In this document: piece after piece, positions 47,071-60,300 of the stretch
Layout: each line of letters begins with the position of its first letter
Position numbering within the stretch: position 1 is the first letter of the stretch
Assembly (NCBI RefSeq): GCF_032362555.1
Contig: NC_083510.1
Coordinates: 5,855,501 to 5,919,500 of the forward strand
From: Amyelois transitella
Taxonomy: Eukaryota; Arthropoda; Insecta; Lepidoptera; Pyralidae
Direction of reading: 5' to 3'
Length of the DNA: 64,000 nucleotides
The notes under the pieces: model-generated
Database searches by the model: none
Seen by the model: the letters and a program-made list of their open reading frames with translations, nothing else
Told to the model about the DNA's origin: nothing
Position numbers and translations under genes: made by a program

Positions 47071-49612
47071 TTGATCAATAACCTTCTACAATCCCAATAT
47101 CATCTCTTCTGTAAGCAACGCGATTTTATTCCATGTTACTTTATTGTCTAAGGCTTATCTTGTGAACATGAGTCTCAATCTAGCCTGAATACTTTAATAC
47201 GTAAATTGAAACTAATGGGGTTCTAAGAGTTCGAAAACATTACACTTTTCAACCAACACTCGGTATATGAATTATTCGTAACTTTTTATATAAACACAAA
47301 TCTTTTACGAGATAAAATTGAGTTTCATTATAGCTATTGAGGATATCCCTTTAAAGGCTTTATAAGTATGTATACTGTTCATGTTTCTAGATCGTATGTT
47401 TAAGCTAGTCTAATCTGACATTAGGTATTGTAAAAAACATGATTCTAATTATAATGTAGAAAGCGCGATGATTTTTCTAGTCAGAATTACTTTTTTAGGT
47501 AAAGTAAGTATACTTTGTAGGTATAAACTTATTGGGTTGTTGCTTCTTCGTCAATAAAAAGATTTTCATTGAACATAAGAAAAGATTCAGCTATTGGTTT
47601 TTGTCGCCACTAGTCAGATATGTCGAAGTCATCAGGGTGTGAGTATCCGTTGATCTAAGAACAGGAAGGTAGAAATATCTTGTTTGGGCCTCTTTGTTCT
47701 ATTGGAATTCAATTCATTACACAAATAACGGATTAACTTTCAGAGTCTTGACCCTTGTACCAACTTAATTCATTATCAGATAACGGCTACCTTACAGGGA
47801 TTCCAACAGGCCACATTTTATGTTAGCTAATTAACTACCTAATTAGTTTTAGTGGTTAAGCTCAAGATTGATGTGTTACTCGATTTGCCAGTGAGGGAGC
47901 GAGCTACTGTGAAATAAAGTTTTTTTATAATACGTGATTGTTACAGAAAATTTATGTAATGACCCGATGACAAATTACACATTTGAAAATATCGCTGTTT
48001 TTATATCAATTTCTGCCTTCATCCAATATTTTTAAACCTTTTTTCTTTTTATATTCAAATAAAAAATCCGATAAATACAATTTATAAGTATCTCATTAAA
48101 AGTTTTAAGTTTAATTAAAGTTTGGGTTCCTCTGTATTTGGTCATTAGTTTTAATTAAGGAAGGATACGGATTTAAGGTCACTCTCGTTATAACTACATC
48201 CTTTTATAAAAAGGAAGTTTATATCTTTTAATACTTACGACAATCATTGATAATCACAATACATACTTAGTACAACAAAGTCTGCGGCAGCGTAGCGTAC
48301 ATCAGGCCAAGAAGCATGTGGCAGAGGGTGCAACTGGGAACACGCAAAGATACTCGTAAGATCGTTGCGTCTACGACCGATATATGCGAATACACATTCT
48401 TATAAGGATTACACATTCGATATACACACTCTGCGAAAATAATAAAATGTCCTATAATGTGTGTAATGAAAAGGGCTGTCGTCGCCCACGTATGGAAAGC
48501 TAGACTCTAGGCTTATCAGTTACGAAGCTGTGAGAAAAGTAACACTCTTTTTTCTGATATCTTCTTGAAAGATCTGTGGCAGTAGTCGTCATCGGCAGTA
48601 ATAAGTTTATTACATTGAAGGAACATTTAACCACGAGTTCAAATAGCGAAATCGCTGAAAAATTAGAGGAAGATTTTCCCGCGTTCTCGGAGCCAAGAGA
48701 TTTAATTTTACTTAATATTTTTCGGGAATTTCAAAACAGTTGGCAATAAGCGTGTCTCTTGCTCAACTTACTCTTCAAAAGCGGCGAACTTTCCTGTTAG
48801 GTATTTCGCCACATACTCTAACCAATAAAATAGACTGAGAAAGGCAGGCAAATGAAAAGCTTTTCTCGGCTATGCTAAAGCCCAAAAATATCTATGTATT
48901 TATTTCTCTATTCAAATAATTAAATTTAAGCTTAGCAAAATAATTAACAAATGTTCTGCCTGGGATTAAGATCATCATTCATAGTCCAGGAAGAAATGAT
49001 AAAGGATAATACATCCTACTAAGCAAAGCTAGAATCTATTAATAGATTCTAATTAAGTACATTAATTCATTAACGTATTCACAAGGGACCTGAAAGTGAA
49101 TCTTAGAGTATCTCGACGCCATCTAATGACCGTCGTAAACCAGAGATGTTCCGGGACGACACCTATTTATCTTTCGGGACACGCCGGGACGAAATCATTT
49201 CTAGAACACTTACTTATTTCCCCTATTTACTAAACTGCTGAAAACGTTTTTGTCCAAGCCGTCATACCAAATAAGATTGTATTTATATTATTAACTGACT
49301 GTGCTGGAAGGAGAGTTGTGTTTTCCTGCGTACCTTAGATTTTTTTTTACTTTTGAGGCAATGGTTTCGGCAAGATGAGACTGATAGTTCTGAGAATTAC
49401 TGGCTACAAATTAGAAGTATTTATTATAAATTAAGTAATTTGCCAAATAAGAAGGAGAAAAGTTAAGAATAAATAAATAAATATAATAAATATATATGGG
49501 ACAAATTACACTGATTGAGTTAGCCTCGAAGTAAGTTCGAAACTTGTGTTACGAGATACTAACTCAACGATACTATATTTTATTACAATCAGAAAAAGTT
49601 CTTTTCTCATCA
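47071..49612. other. Intergenic AT-rich DNA right of the retrotransposon
   Basis: No gene is recognised. A GC-richer segment at about 48280-48400 is open for a short distance on the plus strand (TGTGGCAGAGGGTGCAACTG) but shows no splice-bounded exon or known domain. It may be retrotransposon debris. Confidence 0.45.
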
Positions 49613-49689
49613 TGCCTTGACCGGGATTCGAACCCGGGACCTCCGGTGTCACAGACAAGCGTACTACCGCTGAGCCACAGAGGCCGTCA
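49613..49689 (-). repeat. tRNA-like SINE head or tRNA pseudogene
   Basis: On the minus strand it has a D-arm-like GTGGCTCAGCGGTAGTACGC and a perfect T-arm, CCGGGTTCGAATCCCGG. The acceptor ends (GGCCTCT against TCAAGGC) do not pair properly and the anticodon stem is not convincing. The same head occurs degraded at 46968. This points to a tRNA-derived SINE rather than a working tRNA gene. Confidence 0.65.
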
Positions 49690-50819
49690 TAATTCAATGA
49701 TTATGACATATGATTTTTCATTTCTCTGGTTCTCTAGTATCAACTTCATAAACTTGTCACTAGTTTCGAATCCACGACCAATAATAAGGAAGGTTGAATT
49801 ACAGGAAAAAATTGGGACTTTCCCAACTTCTTTCACTAACAATTCGGCAACTATGCGGTTTTTGTTATAAACTTTGGGTACTAACTTCTTCTTTTATTGG
49901 CACTTAAACTACCCTGAAGTTTCTTAGAAAACATAAACTCTTTAACGCTTGAAGCTTGAGCTTCAAGTGGTTTAAACTTACATGGTAATACTTTACAACT
50001 TCTTAAGTCACCGCTTTAACCATAATCCGGGGAAACTATCGTTTTTCGCTAAGCTAATGTTTCTTGAGTAAGACTTAAATTTAATAAGTATTAAAACCCC
50101 CAACGCAAAAACAGGGGTGATTTATTATTGGCGTTTAAATATGTATGTGTATCAGTTTCTATTTGCGGTTTTGTATTAGTAGCAGTTAGGTTTGAACTAG
50201 TGTTTTTTATTTTTGAGAAGCAAGTACCAACAGTATCTACCTACTGCTCTTCTTAAACAAGTTAATAAAAATAATGGTTCAGGGATTTTTTCCTCTTTTG
50301 AATTACTTTCAAAAGATACTTACTCATTCTTGCCACTGTATTTGTAACTAATACGTGTACTTCAATAAATTAACGTCACGTCACAGCACACTCGCTCATC
50401 GAAATTCTCGCTTGTTTCTCATTCAGTTAAAACAAATTGAGCACCTACACACATTTTCCCCAAAGGGCGGGTTCGATTATGCCAAACTTGTCAAGATAAG
50501 ACTACACATTACAACGAATATTACTCATATTCCATGTTTATGCATGAATTGGGTCGCAAAATTATGAATTGCGGCGGGGATCCTATTGCGAATGTAAGGG
50601 ACAAAACGAATGTAATTTCTCGGTGGTGATTTGTACGTATAACAAAATGTATTTCAGTCTTCAGACTACATACTTATATTTACATACCACGTTTATTTTA
50701 TTTTAACTTTTCACAAATGGAATTGTTATTGGTATATGATATAAGTACTTAATGAATAATAGTGTGATTAAAATTGTGTATTATTTTTAAAGCTTAATTA
50801 ATATCCTTTCTCAATTCTA
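49690..50819. other. Non-coding AT-rich stretch
   Basis: No gene, repeat with recognisable ends, or regulatory site could be supported here. Confidence 0.4.
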
Positions 50820-51345
50820 TACATACATACGTACATAAAATCACGCGTCTTTCCCGGAGGGGTAGGCACAAACTACCTCTTTCCACTTGCCACGATCTCT
50901 GCATACTTCCTTCGCTTCATCCATATTCATAAATCTTTTCATGCAAACTCGACGGTTTCGGGTACTCTTGACCTGACCCTTTACCAGGACGTCCTTAATT
51001 TGATCAAGATACGTTCGTCTGGGCCTTCCTACTCCGACCTGTCCCTCCTCACTCTCCTTGTATATCTGCTTAGTCAACCTGCTTTCATTCATCCTCTCCA
51101 CATGACCAAACCATCTTAACATATCCTTTTCTATTCCTGTAACTACATCTTCTTTCACATCACAACATTCCCCTATCACGCTGTTCCTTATCCGGTCACT
51201 CAATTTCACACCCATCGTACTCCTAAACCTCTAATTTCCACTGCATTTATTCTGCTTTCGTGCTTCTTTTGCCATACCCAACTTTCACTCCCATCCATTA
51301 ATGTTGGCTCCAACACGCCCATTCTATCTATAAATCATACCATTC
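50820..51345 (-). mobile_element. RTE-type non-LTR retrotransposon, truncated 3' end
   Basis: It contains the coding remnant at 50841-51215 and a short ACATACATACGTACAT tail at its 3' end (50821 on the plus strand), the hallmark of a 5'-truncated non-LTR insertion. It is the longest of at least five copies of this family in the window. Confidence 0.75.
50841..51215 (-). pseudogene. C-terminal part of an RTE-type reverse transcriptase
   Basis: This 124-residue open frame carries MLRWFGHVERM, GRPRRTYLDQI and [16 protein letters not shown], the typical end of RTE-like polyproteins in insects. There is no endonuclease or polymerase core, so it is a dead 5'-truncated copy. The frame begins in the middle of a domain and has no start of its own. 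Confidence 0.75.
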
Positions 51346-51374
51346 TCAATTCCATCTTTAAATCATACCGCTTA

Positions 51375-51440
51375 AGTGACCTTAGTATTTACGAGACTGT
51401 TGGCTCTGTCTAGCCAGTAAGAGATAAATACGGGAGTGTA
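51375..51440 (+). repeat. 3' end of the ATGT-tailed repeat
   Basis: ACGAGACTGTTGGCTCTGTC followed by a degenerate GTAAGAGATAAATACGGG and TGTATGTAT matches the tail of the family. Confidence 0.55.
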
Positions 51441-51960
51441 TGTATCCATTTGCTAGATTAATAATTTAAATGGTAAAATTATCATTTATGTGAATATGTT
51501 ACTTTGTTTTAATATTTTTAACTAGAACATATTGTACAGAAAATCTCTAAATGATCAGCTATGAAATTCTAACAATTTTCTATTTTTTATATTGTTTTAG
51601 CTATATTATAAGAAATGCCTTGTAAAAGTTTCATTTCCTATGAGCTAGGTTTATTGGATCTCAATGTGAGAAAATGGAGAATTAATCATATATAACCCTC
51701 TTCATGTTTTGTACCCCCAAAACCCACAATTCTAAAAATAACAGAGGTAAGGCCGCGAAACTGGGAGACGGCTCGGATTATTCGGGATCGAGAATATTTT
51801 AGACATAACGAACATATGGTGGAACACATTAAATCCACTTAACCAGCAAAATACTCTCATAAAACATTCCCGATGAACGTAGAAAAGGTATTGTGAAAAT
51901 CTTTTTAAAGTACAACGTAATTTTTGGTTTATTCCCTTTGAGTCACCAAATTGAAAATTT

Positions 51961-52100
51961 ATCATATGTGGGTTAGGATCCCCTGCAATAGCTCATCTGT
52001 TTCGCGGGTACTCTTGACATGACCTTTCGCAATCCCCAATTTGAACAAGGGCACAAGGAACACATATAGGCCTTCCAACTCCAATGTTCCTATTTACACT
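51961..52100 (-). mobile_element. Highly decayed RTE-type fragment
   Basis: GGGTACTCTTGACATGACCT, AATTTGAACAAGGGCAC and TAGGCCTTCCAACTCC follow the order seen at 50955-51040 with many changes. Confidence 0.45.
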
Positions 52101-54194
52101 GTCATTCTATATGTTGTTTACGTTTTTGCAATATATCGCAGTTACTTATTTGATATTGAAAAATTGACAAAATGATCATAATACAGAGCCTTTATACGCT
52201 GCTTATTAAAATATATGTTTATAATTCCAACGCTTTAAGAGGTACAATATGTGTTCTCAAAAATTGTACCTAAATAATTAAGACCTATATTGTATCCATA
52301 TTTAAGGAATAAATGATTATGATTACCTATGTAGGTATACCAAATCTATCCACTTTAAATCACTGTACAATTTATTTACTGAAATGTAAAGAGTCGCATT
52401 CATTTTATAATAAGACAATTTTAAGAGGGAACAATAGAAATTTACCTATTCTTGATCTCTTTTAACATTGTTATTTAAAACTTCAGACTTATACCACATA
52501 AATCACAACAAAAATGGGGTAAATCCGCCATTGTAATCGATATTCTTCTAAGTCCAATGACTGTTTTGTAATTTGTTATATTTATTTTTATGTGCAATAA
52601 AGAGTTTACAAACAAACAAAAGAAAAGAGACTACATTACCAGAGAGCTACATTACCATAAAATGCTTTGAGCTCTTAAAGCTCAGAAGACTTTAGTCTAA
52701 CACATCCTTGTTTGACCCAAGGGAAGTAAACCTAATTATTTTAGGAAACCTTTTTAGGATAATCTGATACTGGCGATCACTTGTATTTATTTTTAGAATT
52801 AACATCTGCCTCTGCGATAACAGTGTTTGTTAGGGCTAGGAGAAGAAGACACAACGGTTCTGTCTGCCCCACTAACTAATAAATCCGTTATTATTATGGA
52901 ATACTTGATTTCATCCGCGGCTCCACATGTAAAATTTCATGGAGATCAGTTCAGTGACTTATACCTACGTGAAAAGCGAATGAAAACAAACGAGTGAAAA
53001 CAAACACACTCACATTTTTTGATAATATGTTAATATGGTATGAATTCGTATCAATGCTGAATTATTGCGATTTTCTTGGATCTCAAAGAGGATGGTACCT
53101 TTCTTTATTCTTGGTGGTGGTCTGAGAAGAAATCATTACAATAGCTTCACTTGTTGCCATTCCCTGATCTTACTCATTTTTGTCTAAGGATTCACATTAA
53201 AAGTAGTTACTGAGGAACAAATGAAAGATGCAAATATTAGCAATGTCTTTATATAAAATACGAAATAAATAATAAAATATATTTAAATTAGGTATTAAGA
53301 GTGCATGATATAAGATCTTTTTTGTGATAAAAAAATACGTTAGGTACAATCATTTGTTCATATACTTATAATTTTTTTTATTTTATATCTAATCACAAAC
53401 ATAAATCTTGACTTTACGATTAAAATTCTTAATATTTTATTTTAAATGACTTGAGTAGTACCTACATAATTCTTTCTCATGTTGTTTTGTCTTATTTTAA
53501 CATGAAAAATTGAGAATATATCTATATGTTACTACAAGGAAATTATCTCCTTTCTTAAGCGGTAGAAGCATTTTAGAAAGGAGATCATGTCTTTGTATAC
53601 AGGACGAAGGATACATTATAACATGTTTATACATTTATATGCAAGTTTATAATAAATCTCTTTGTCATTTATGATGTCACCTAATTATGAAATATGTAAA
53701 CAAATTCAATATAAAACGAAATTGGCACAAGAGCGATAAAATATTTGTTTAAAATATATTAAAGTATTAAATCATCATAAAGCAAAATTACAAAGTTAAA
53801 TTTATAATTATAATATCATTATAACCTGTGACTTTCAGTTTGTTTGAGCTAAGGGCCCGTTTTGAACTAAGTTCATTTTGATTTTAATGCGCCCCGACTT
53901 CGCTCTCAACTCGCTTATAACATTTGATACCTTTAAAACATATCTTACATTTGAGATTTAATTCTTAATCTACAATATAACATCGCGTGATTTAGTTAAA
54001 ATTCAAAGTCAAGATTACATCTATGGGCTATTTTTGTTTTATTTATCAAGTCCTTACTGTGAGAGCCAAAAACTAATAAACTTTAACAGTAATTTGTGTT
54101 ATCAAGGGATATACTTAAACTTATAAATTTACAAATGCTCGAGTCCGGTTAGTTCAAAAACACACAATGACTTGTGCACAACATAAAAGGAGCA
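52101..54194. other. Intergenic AT-rich DNA upstream of the C2-gene 3' end
   Basis: No gene was found. Text such as AAATTTCATGGAGATCAGTT near 52930 resembles common insect repeat sequence. Confidence 0.4.
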
Positions 54195-54200
54195 TTTATT
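54195..54200 (-). terminator. Polyadenylation signal AATAAA for the C2-domain gene
   Basis: On the minus strand AATAAA lies about 110 bases after the TGA at 54314-54312, a normal distance for a short 3' untranslated region. Confidence 0.6.
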
Positions 54201-54311
54201 ATCTGCTAAAATCGAATCTATAAGATAGCAAAGTACAAAACTTTGCAGTCATCTTAGTTCAAGTATGTAGCGAAAGTGTCTCTAAATTCAAGGGTTCATC
54301 TCGAAATAATA

Positions 54312-57300
54312 TCAGTCGAAATTAACCCAAAAAGTTTTGGGAACACCTGGCTTCTGCAAACACTCGTTCCAGCTATCGATGTAGGGAGACTTCGCGTCAA
54401 TTGTTGCTTTTCCAAGTATTTCTTTCTTGCCCATCTTTAACTTGCAACCAAGACTAATGTAGATACTGACTTTGTCTAGGTTAGCTTTAAACACTGAGAG
54501 TTTAACTGTAGAAGATTTCGGGTCCCATTTAGCAGATATTGTCGGTTCAAATCGGTCACTCTTCCAGTAACATTCAGCTTTATTTGCTTCCAGTATCGTG
54601 GCTTTAAGGTACAGCGGAGCTGAAAATATATTTACATAAATGACTAGGTTATATAAAAACTAAAAGCCTTCTGACTCTGTTTCTGAGTTTTCTCCACTTA
54701 ACTGATTTTACATGATTTGACATTTTTTTCCAAACTGTAGCACAAAATATTATTTAACGGACATGGTAGGACTCGGTCATGCACAAAATATACCAGATCC
54801 TTCTAGTATTATATTAATCAACAAATTATACGGTCCTAATAAACTTGTTTCGTCCGATGTCCAAATACACAAATTACCAACATGACACGCCCAGAACAAC
54901 AAATGAGTACAAATATTTGCCCACATTCGGATTCGAACCAAGAAGTGAACTGGCATGATATCCAATTACGCAACGGAGGTCATCGGTCCCTAAAAGCATA
55001 GAAAAAGCTTTTCATTATTTTCGTATAAGTTTGACTAGCATTTAAACGAAGAATAAATAAAGGTATTAGAAGAATAATAACGATTATTTAACAATATATT
55101 TTTTAAAATGAATATTTTATTTCAATATTCTTTAATTGTAACTTTTAACATATCCACGGAGTCTTCCTAGTTAGAATAAAAGAGCATTTTTTACGGTCTA
55201 GTGCCTTGCTATCTTACTAATAGGTAGTCCATCTTTTTTACCCAACCATCGCGCGGGGCTGCATATCGTGAAAATTTCCTAACTAAATCAGTTTGTCTGT
55301 TTTTTATATGAATAGGTTTAAACATTGTTTTTTTTTTCTTTTAATCTAGCGACTGGCTTTGCAAGAGTACTGCACTCTACACGGGGTGGACAGAGGAAAC
55401 TATCTGAAAGATCACGTCCAGCTTCAATGCTGATACTCAATATACCTACTACAGAATGTTTTTCCTACAAAAAACATCGTTATTACTTTTATGACGTTGT
55501 AAACGTGTAGTGATAAAGATCTATAGATATGTATTTTCTCCTTTCCACATTTTATCTAAATTCTCGAAGCCATTTCAGCTTCAAATACATATACCTAATC
55601 TGACATTTTAGGGTGATAAACAACAAGACACAAGATGGATCGACATCGTTTGAAAGGTGGATAATGTATAATATATACATATGTTCATGAAAATCGCAGG
55701 GTCCAAGCAAGTGGTGTAAATAAATGTGGGCGAATTTAAATGACGATAATGCAACCTAAACAAATATAACGAGCAACCCGGCTCTTCTGCGTAGTTTTGC
55801 TGCTGACACATGTGTACATTTACGAGCACGATTCCGACAAGTCCAAAAAGCAAATTTCCTAAAATAATTGATGATTAAATTTGCTAACCTAAAGGGCAAG
55901 GGGTTAAGTAGTATTAGTAATATTAAATGGTAATACTACCTACATAGTATAAAACGGCCTAACGGTTTCCTCTTTTTTGTTCAACAAAAAACTTTCGACG
56001 TTTATTTTACTGCTATAAACACATCGTGAAAACCCATTCCTAGGTACCAAAATATAGTTATTAAAATTTAAGCAATAAAATAGTAGACAAAATTGATGAT
56101 TAAAATCAATTCAAAATATTAAATAATCTATTGTCGCAGTTATCTTTCAACAGGTGAAATCAGATTTACTAAGTTAATTCAGACTGAATAGAAAAAGGTT
56201 CTATTCGTATCAATATTCAATCGGTAGAAAGTAAATCCAAAGATTTTTTTATAAATCAAAAGAATTTATTCTATTACTTATCATAGTACATTATAGACTT
56301 AGAACATAAATTAAGAGATACTTAATTGTGCATGGTTCATATAGAGGAATAAAATAGCCCATAAGCTTTCTTCCTGCTACCATTTATATGAATTATGTCT
56401 GTGTTTAAAACCCTCTGTTATTCAGGTGTATATGAGCATTAATAACGATACACGTGGCAATTTGGCCATTCGATATCTTGGCACGAGTCGGTTATTACAA
56501 TGCCCCAGTTAACATTATATAAAAACTGTAAAAACTGGAAGGCAGATTTTTATTTAGTCTGTTGTATTGTGTTAAAGTATCATTAGTGGGTGTTACAGAA
56601 AAACACCTTATAAAAAATAAAGATTTACAGACAGTACAGTAGTTAATATTTTTCAAAATTTACCAACTATGTTTCAAGGGAAAAACTTTTTTATTACCAC
56701 GAAAATATCCACAAAAATTCAGGAAATTTGTCGTCTCATTTCACCACAGAATAATATGACTAATGACTTTCTGTAGACAAAACTAACCGGTAACTACAAA
56801 AGCAAACATTTGGCCTTTCGTCCCAATCACTAATCAATTTATAAAAGTTAATTCGTCTAATTGGACGGGATCGGCAACCGAACGCCTATAAACGGAACAA
56901 GTATAATGTTTATAAATAACATAAGTTCGTAAACAATAAGGTTTTGTTTTCTAAGATCAAAAGGTAGTCTTGAATGTTCTTATGTTTAGGGTATCCGATG
57001 TTTGATTCCCACAGAGCACTGAACGTCGTACTCGCTAGCACACCATCCTTGCTCTTCACAAATTACTTTTGTGTTTTTATTTATTGTCTACAAAAATAAT
57101 TTTAATATAGCCTACTACAGTACCACCGTGGCTACGCCTATATAAGAAGCCTACACGCCTAACTAGGTCTACGCCTTATTTCAGACCTGCGATTTGAGCT
57201 GTACATTAACTCGTTAGTCAATTCAAGAGAGATGAACATACTGACTAGTACTAGCTTAGCTTAGCGTAGCTTTCCTAGTTGGTCGACGGTTTAAATAATA

Positions 57301-60300
57301 ATTAAAAATTTATTGTAACCCCAGTCAGAAGACTGTGGTGAATAGCGGCAAAATACATCATTGCACACAGAATAAATAAAAAGAAATGACGCAACCACTC
57401 AAACACTTATGATTTCACCAATACAAAGTATGAAGAAATAAAATTTTACATGCAACGTGTAACTATACTTACACATTAACACATGTAATACATATTATAT
57501 ATATATACATACACACAGTATTTTTATCATTAGTGTCAAATTATAATGTCGTTTATCATTTCGCTTTATCTGTTCGCATGGTAGAGTGGTTAAGACAAAA
57601 GAGAATTGTACATACCTAGTAGAACTCTAACGATTTTCTTTAAGCATTTTAAATTTTTAAAAGATTTTTGCTTAGTTTACTAACATACTAAAATGTAAAA
57701 AGATACATAATGTTTCGTGGTAATAAAAAGTAAGTTACACATTTAGTCAGAATTTTTATTTGTACTTGTTACCCTGACACCATAATTATTATTTGAATTA
57801 CTAAATCAATGCAATAATCGTCAGTTTCATTTAGAATTTAAAAAAAATGCAGACCGCTGTCAGCTTCTTTCTATGCCAAATGCCAACAGAAACTCATCAG
57901 TAACACTCTTCATCAAAAAATATCCTCTACAAAACGTAATAAATAACATCCAAGCAAGTGAATAAAAAAACCTAATAAAAATTGCACCAAAAATGATAAA
58001 TAATTGCGCCTCCTCATTGGTTCATGTAATGTCACTTTCCTCTTACAATTCAAATCGCATAGCCGCGAGCCCACTCTCTCCTGCTTAATAAGCAAGTAGC
58101 ATACATGCCTCGTTGCTTACTGCTAACTACATTCCTGAACTGTACACTAAATTATTGCAATTACCTCAGGACTAAGTCTGATTTGCAATTCTAATACTAG
58201 TACAATGTATGTTTCATACCTAAAATTATATCAGAATACATATAATAAAAAAACTTTTAGATTAAAAATTAAATTTTTGTATCTGTAATATAAATGTCCA
58301 CGTATCTAAATCTCAGTTAAATGTACAATTATGTATGTCTCGTATTACCAACATTTGCTCGGGGAATAATACTAAAATACATGAAAAATATTTTTATTAC
58401 TGTCCTCGTAAGCAACCCGAGAAACCCTATTGCTTGCCCATTTATCCTCCTCCCTCGTAACAAGGTACCTGAACGAAAGTATACATTGTTTACACAATGC
58501 CTAGTTTTGGTTTGTCAGTCAGTAACGCAAGTTTAATAAAACTTGAAAATCCCTCAGGATTTAAATTTCAAATAATTTTATTACCTCTAAATTGCTCCTG
58601 TTCTTGCATGGTCTGCACACTGGTCCTCAGACGGTTGACAGTGAGCTGGACCACGTCATTCAATCCATTCTCACTGCTGTTATACAGCAGGGTCACCTCC
58701 AACTGGCCCTTCTTGTTTTCCCGCTGTAAATTTCATAAAAAAATATATTTGTAAAATTGTAGCTCCGATGGCAAATCTGATAAAAAATAAATTTTCAAAT
58801 TTGTCATCAACAAATATAAGAGTCCTATCCTACACATAGGAGTAAAAAATATGCGAAAACAGGCTTCAATTAAGCAATGATAACTTAGATATAAAATATT
58901 TCCCACGAGATTCTTTTTTATATTAATTATGTCAGTTACATTTTGATGGTATTTTTACGATTATTTTATGTTTACTTTATTCATATATCAAAATAAGATG
59001 CCTGGTGCAGTCATTAGATCACAGCTCTAATACAAATTAGTTTCGTCAAGGTGAAGCCGCTATCTATCATCTCAACCTCATCACTATCACATACGTAACA
59101 AATCATAACAATTACGATCCACTACAAGTAGGTCTAACAACATGTACTTTATGTGTAGATTCTGACTCTTCGAAAAACTTTTATTTTAAAAAATAAAGAC
59201 ATTGTAAGCTACATTACTAATATATGTTTTTCTTACTATACAGCCTACAGATATCGTACAATTGTTACATTTTTCAGCCATATTTTCCACCGAATTAGGT
59301 TCGTTGTCGTTTCTACATTACTTGTGCTGTGCACCTTATACCGAGGATTTTAAATTTTGGTCGAATCAAAAATAACTGGGAATTAGCACGATGTCATCTA
59401 TGTGATGTGACATAGGTAATTCTACAAGATATTTTTTATTACTCTATTCATAAATCTCATTCCCACGTCAACTAGGTAACTCGATGCCATCCCTTGAATT
59501 TCAATGTTTTTCTCAAAGCAAACCTCATAATCGATATTTGCACAGAAATTGTCAGAAATCTTCTGAAAAATTTAAAGTTTGATTTTAGTTCTGGTGCCTA
59601 CGAGTAATATAAAGTTTAATTAGTGATAAATACACTACATACATTTGGCACAAGTTTTTATGTAAGTAATTGTAGCAAATATAGTGTCTGGAAGAATGTT
59701 TATCTAATGAAAAAGAACATCAAAGGCAATAAATGATTGCTTTAAAAATAGTCATCTCTATAAGTATTAAAGATAATTTAACTTGCGTCACCGTATGAAG
59801 TACAGAGGCAACCTGGGATCGGCCGAAGTCGAGGTCAAACCCATTCTATTGTAGACGTCTAAAGAAGTCGAATGTGTTCACATCGCACGTTTGTAGGACG
59901 TTAAATTATACCCTGACTCATCCAATATTACACAATCGATATCATGAGCGGCATTCCTACTTAAAATCAATATGACTACTACCTACGTGAAATTTATCTA
60001 TCAATTAGTTTCGATATTTTCTAATATTAAATAAAAGATTTTGTTTGGTATTAACAGCTTCCATGATGGACCGGTAGCGAAGAAAAAACATAGTCTGCTA
60101 CCCTTGCCTTGCAGATTGCAAAAGTATAAACTTGGGATTCTTCTTTATGGCGATGGGCTAGAAGCATATCACTACTTGAATCTCAATTTCATCATTATGC
60201 CATATGTACATGGCCTTTCAGTCTTTTTAAAACTGTTGGGTCTGTCTACCCCGTAAGTGATAAAGAGGTTAATATAAATCGGAATACATCAAAAAGGGTT

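Noticed and set aside
49613..49689. Possible tRNA gene
   Set aside because: The T-arm is perfect, but the acceptor stem does not pair and the anticodon arm is poor. The same head appears in another SINE remnant.
59800..59890. GC-richer patch considered as an exon of the C2-domain gene
   Set aside because: The exons at 62217 and 58723 already join in phase and continue the C2 fold without a gap.
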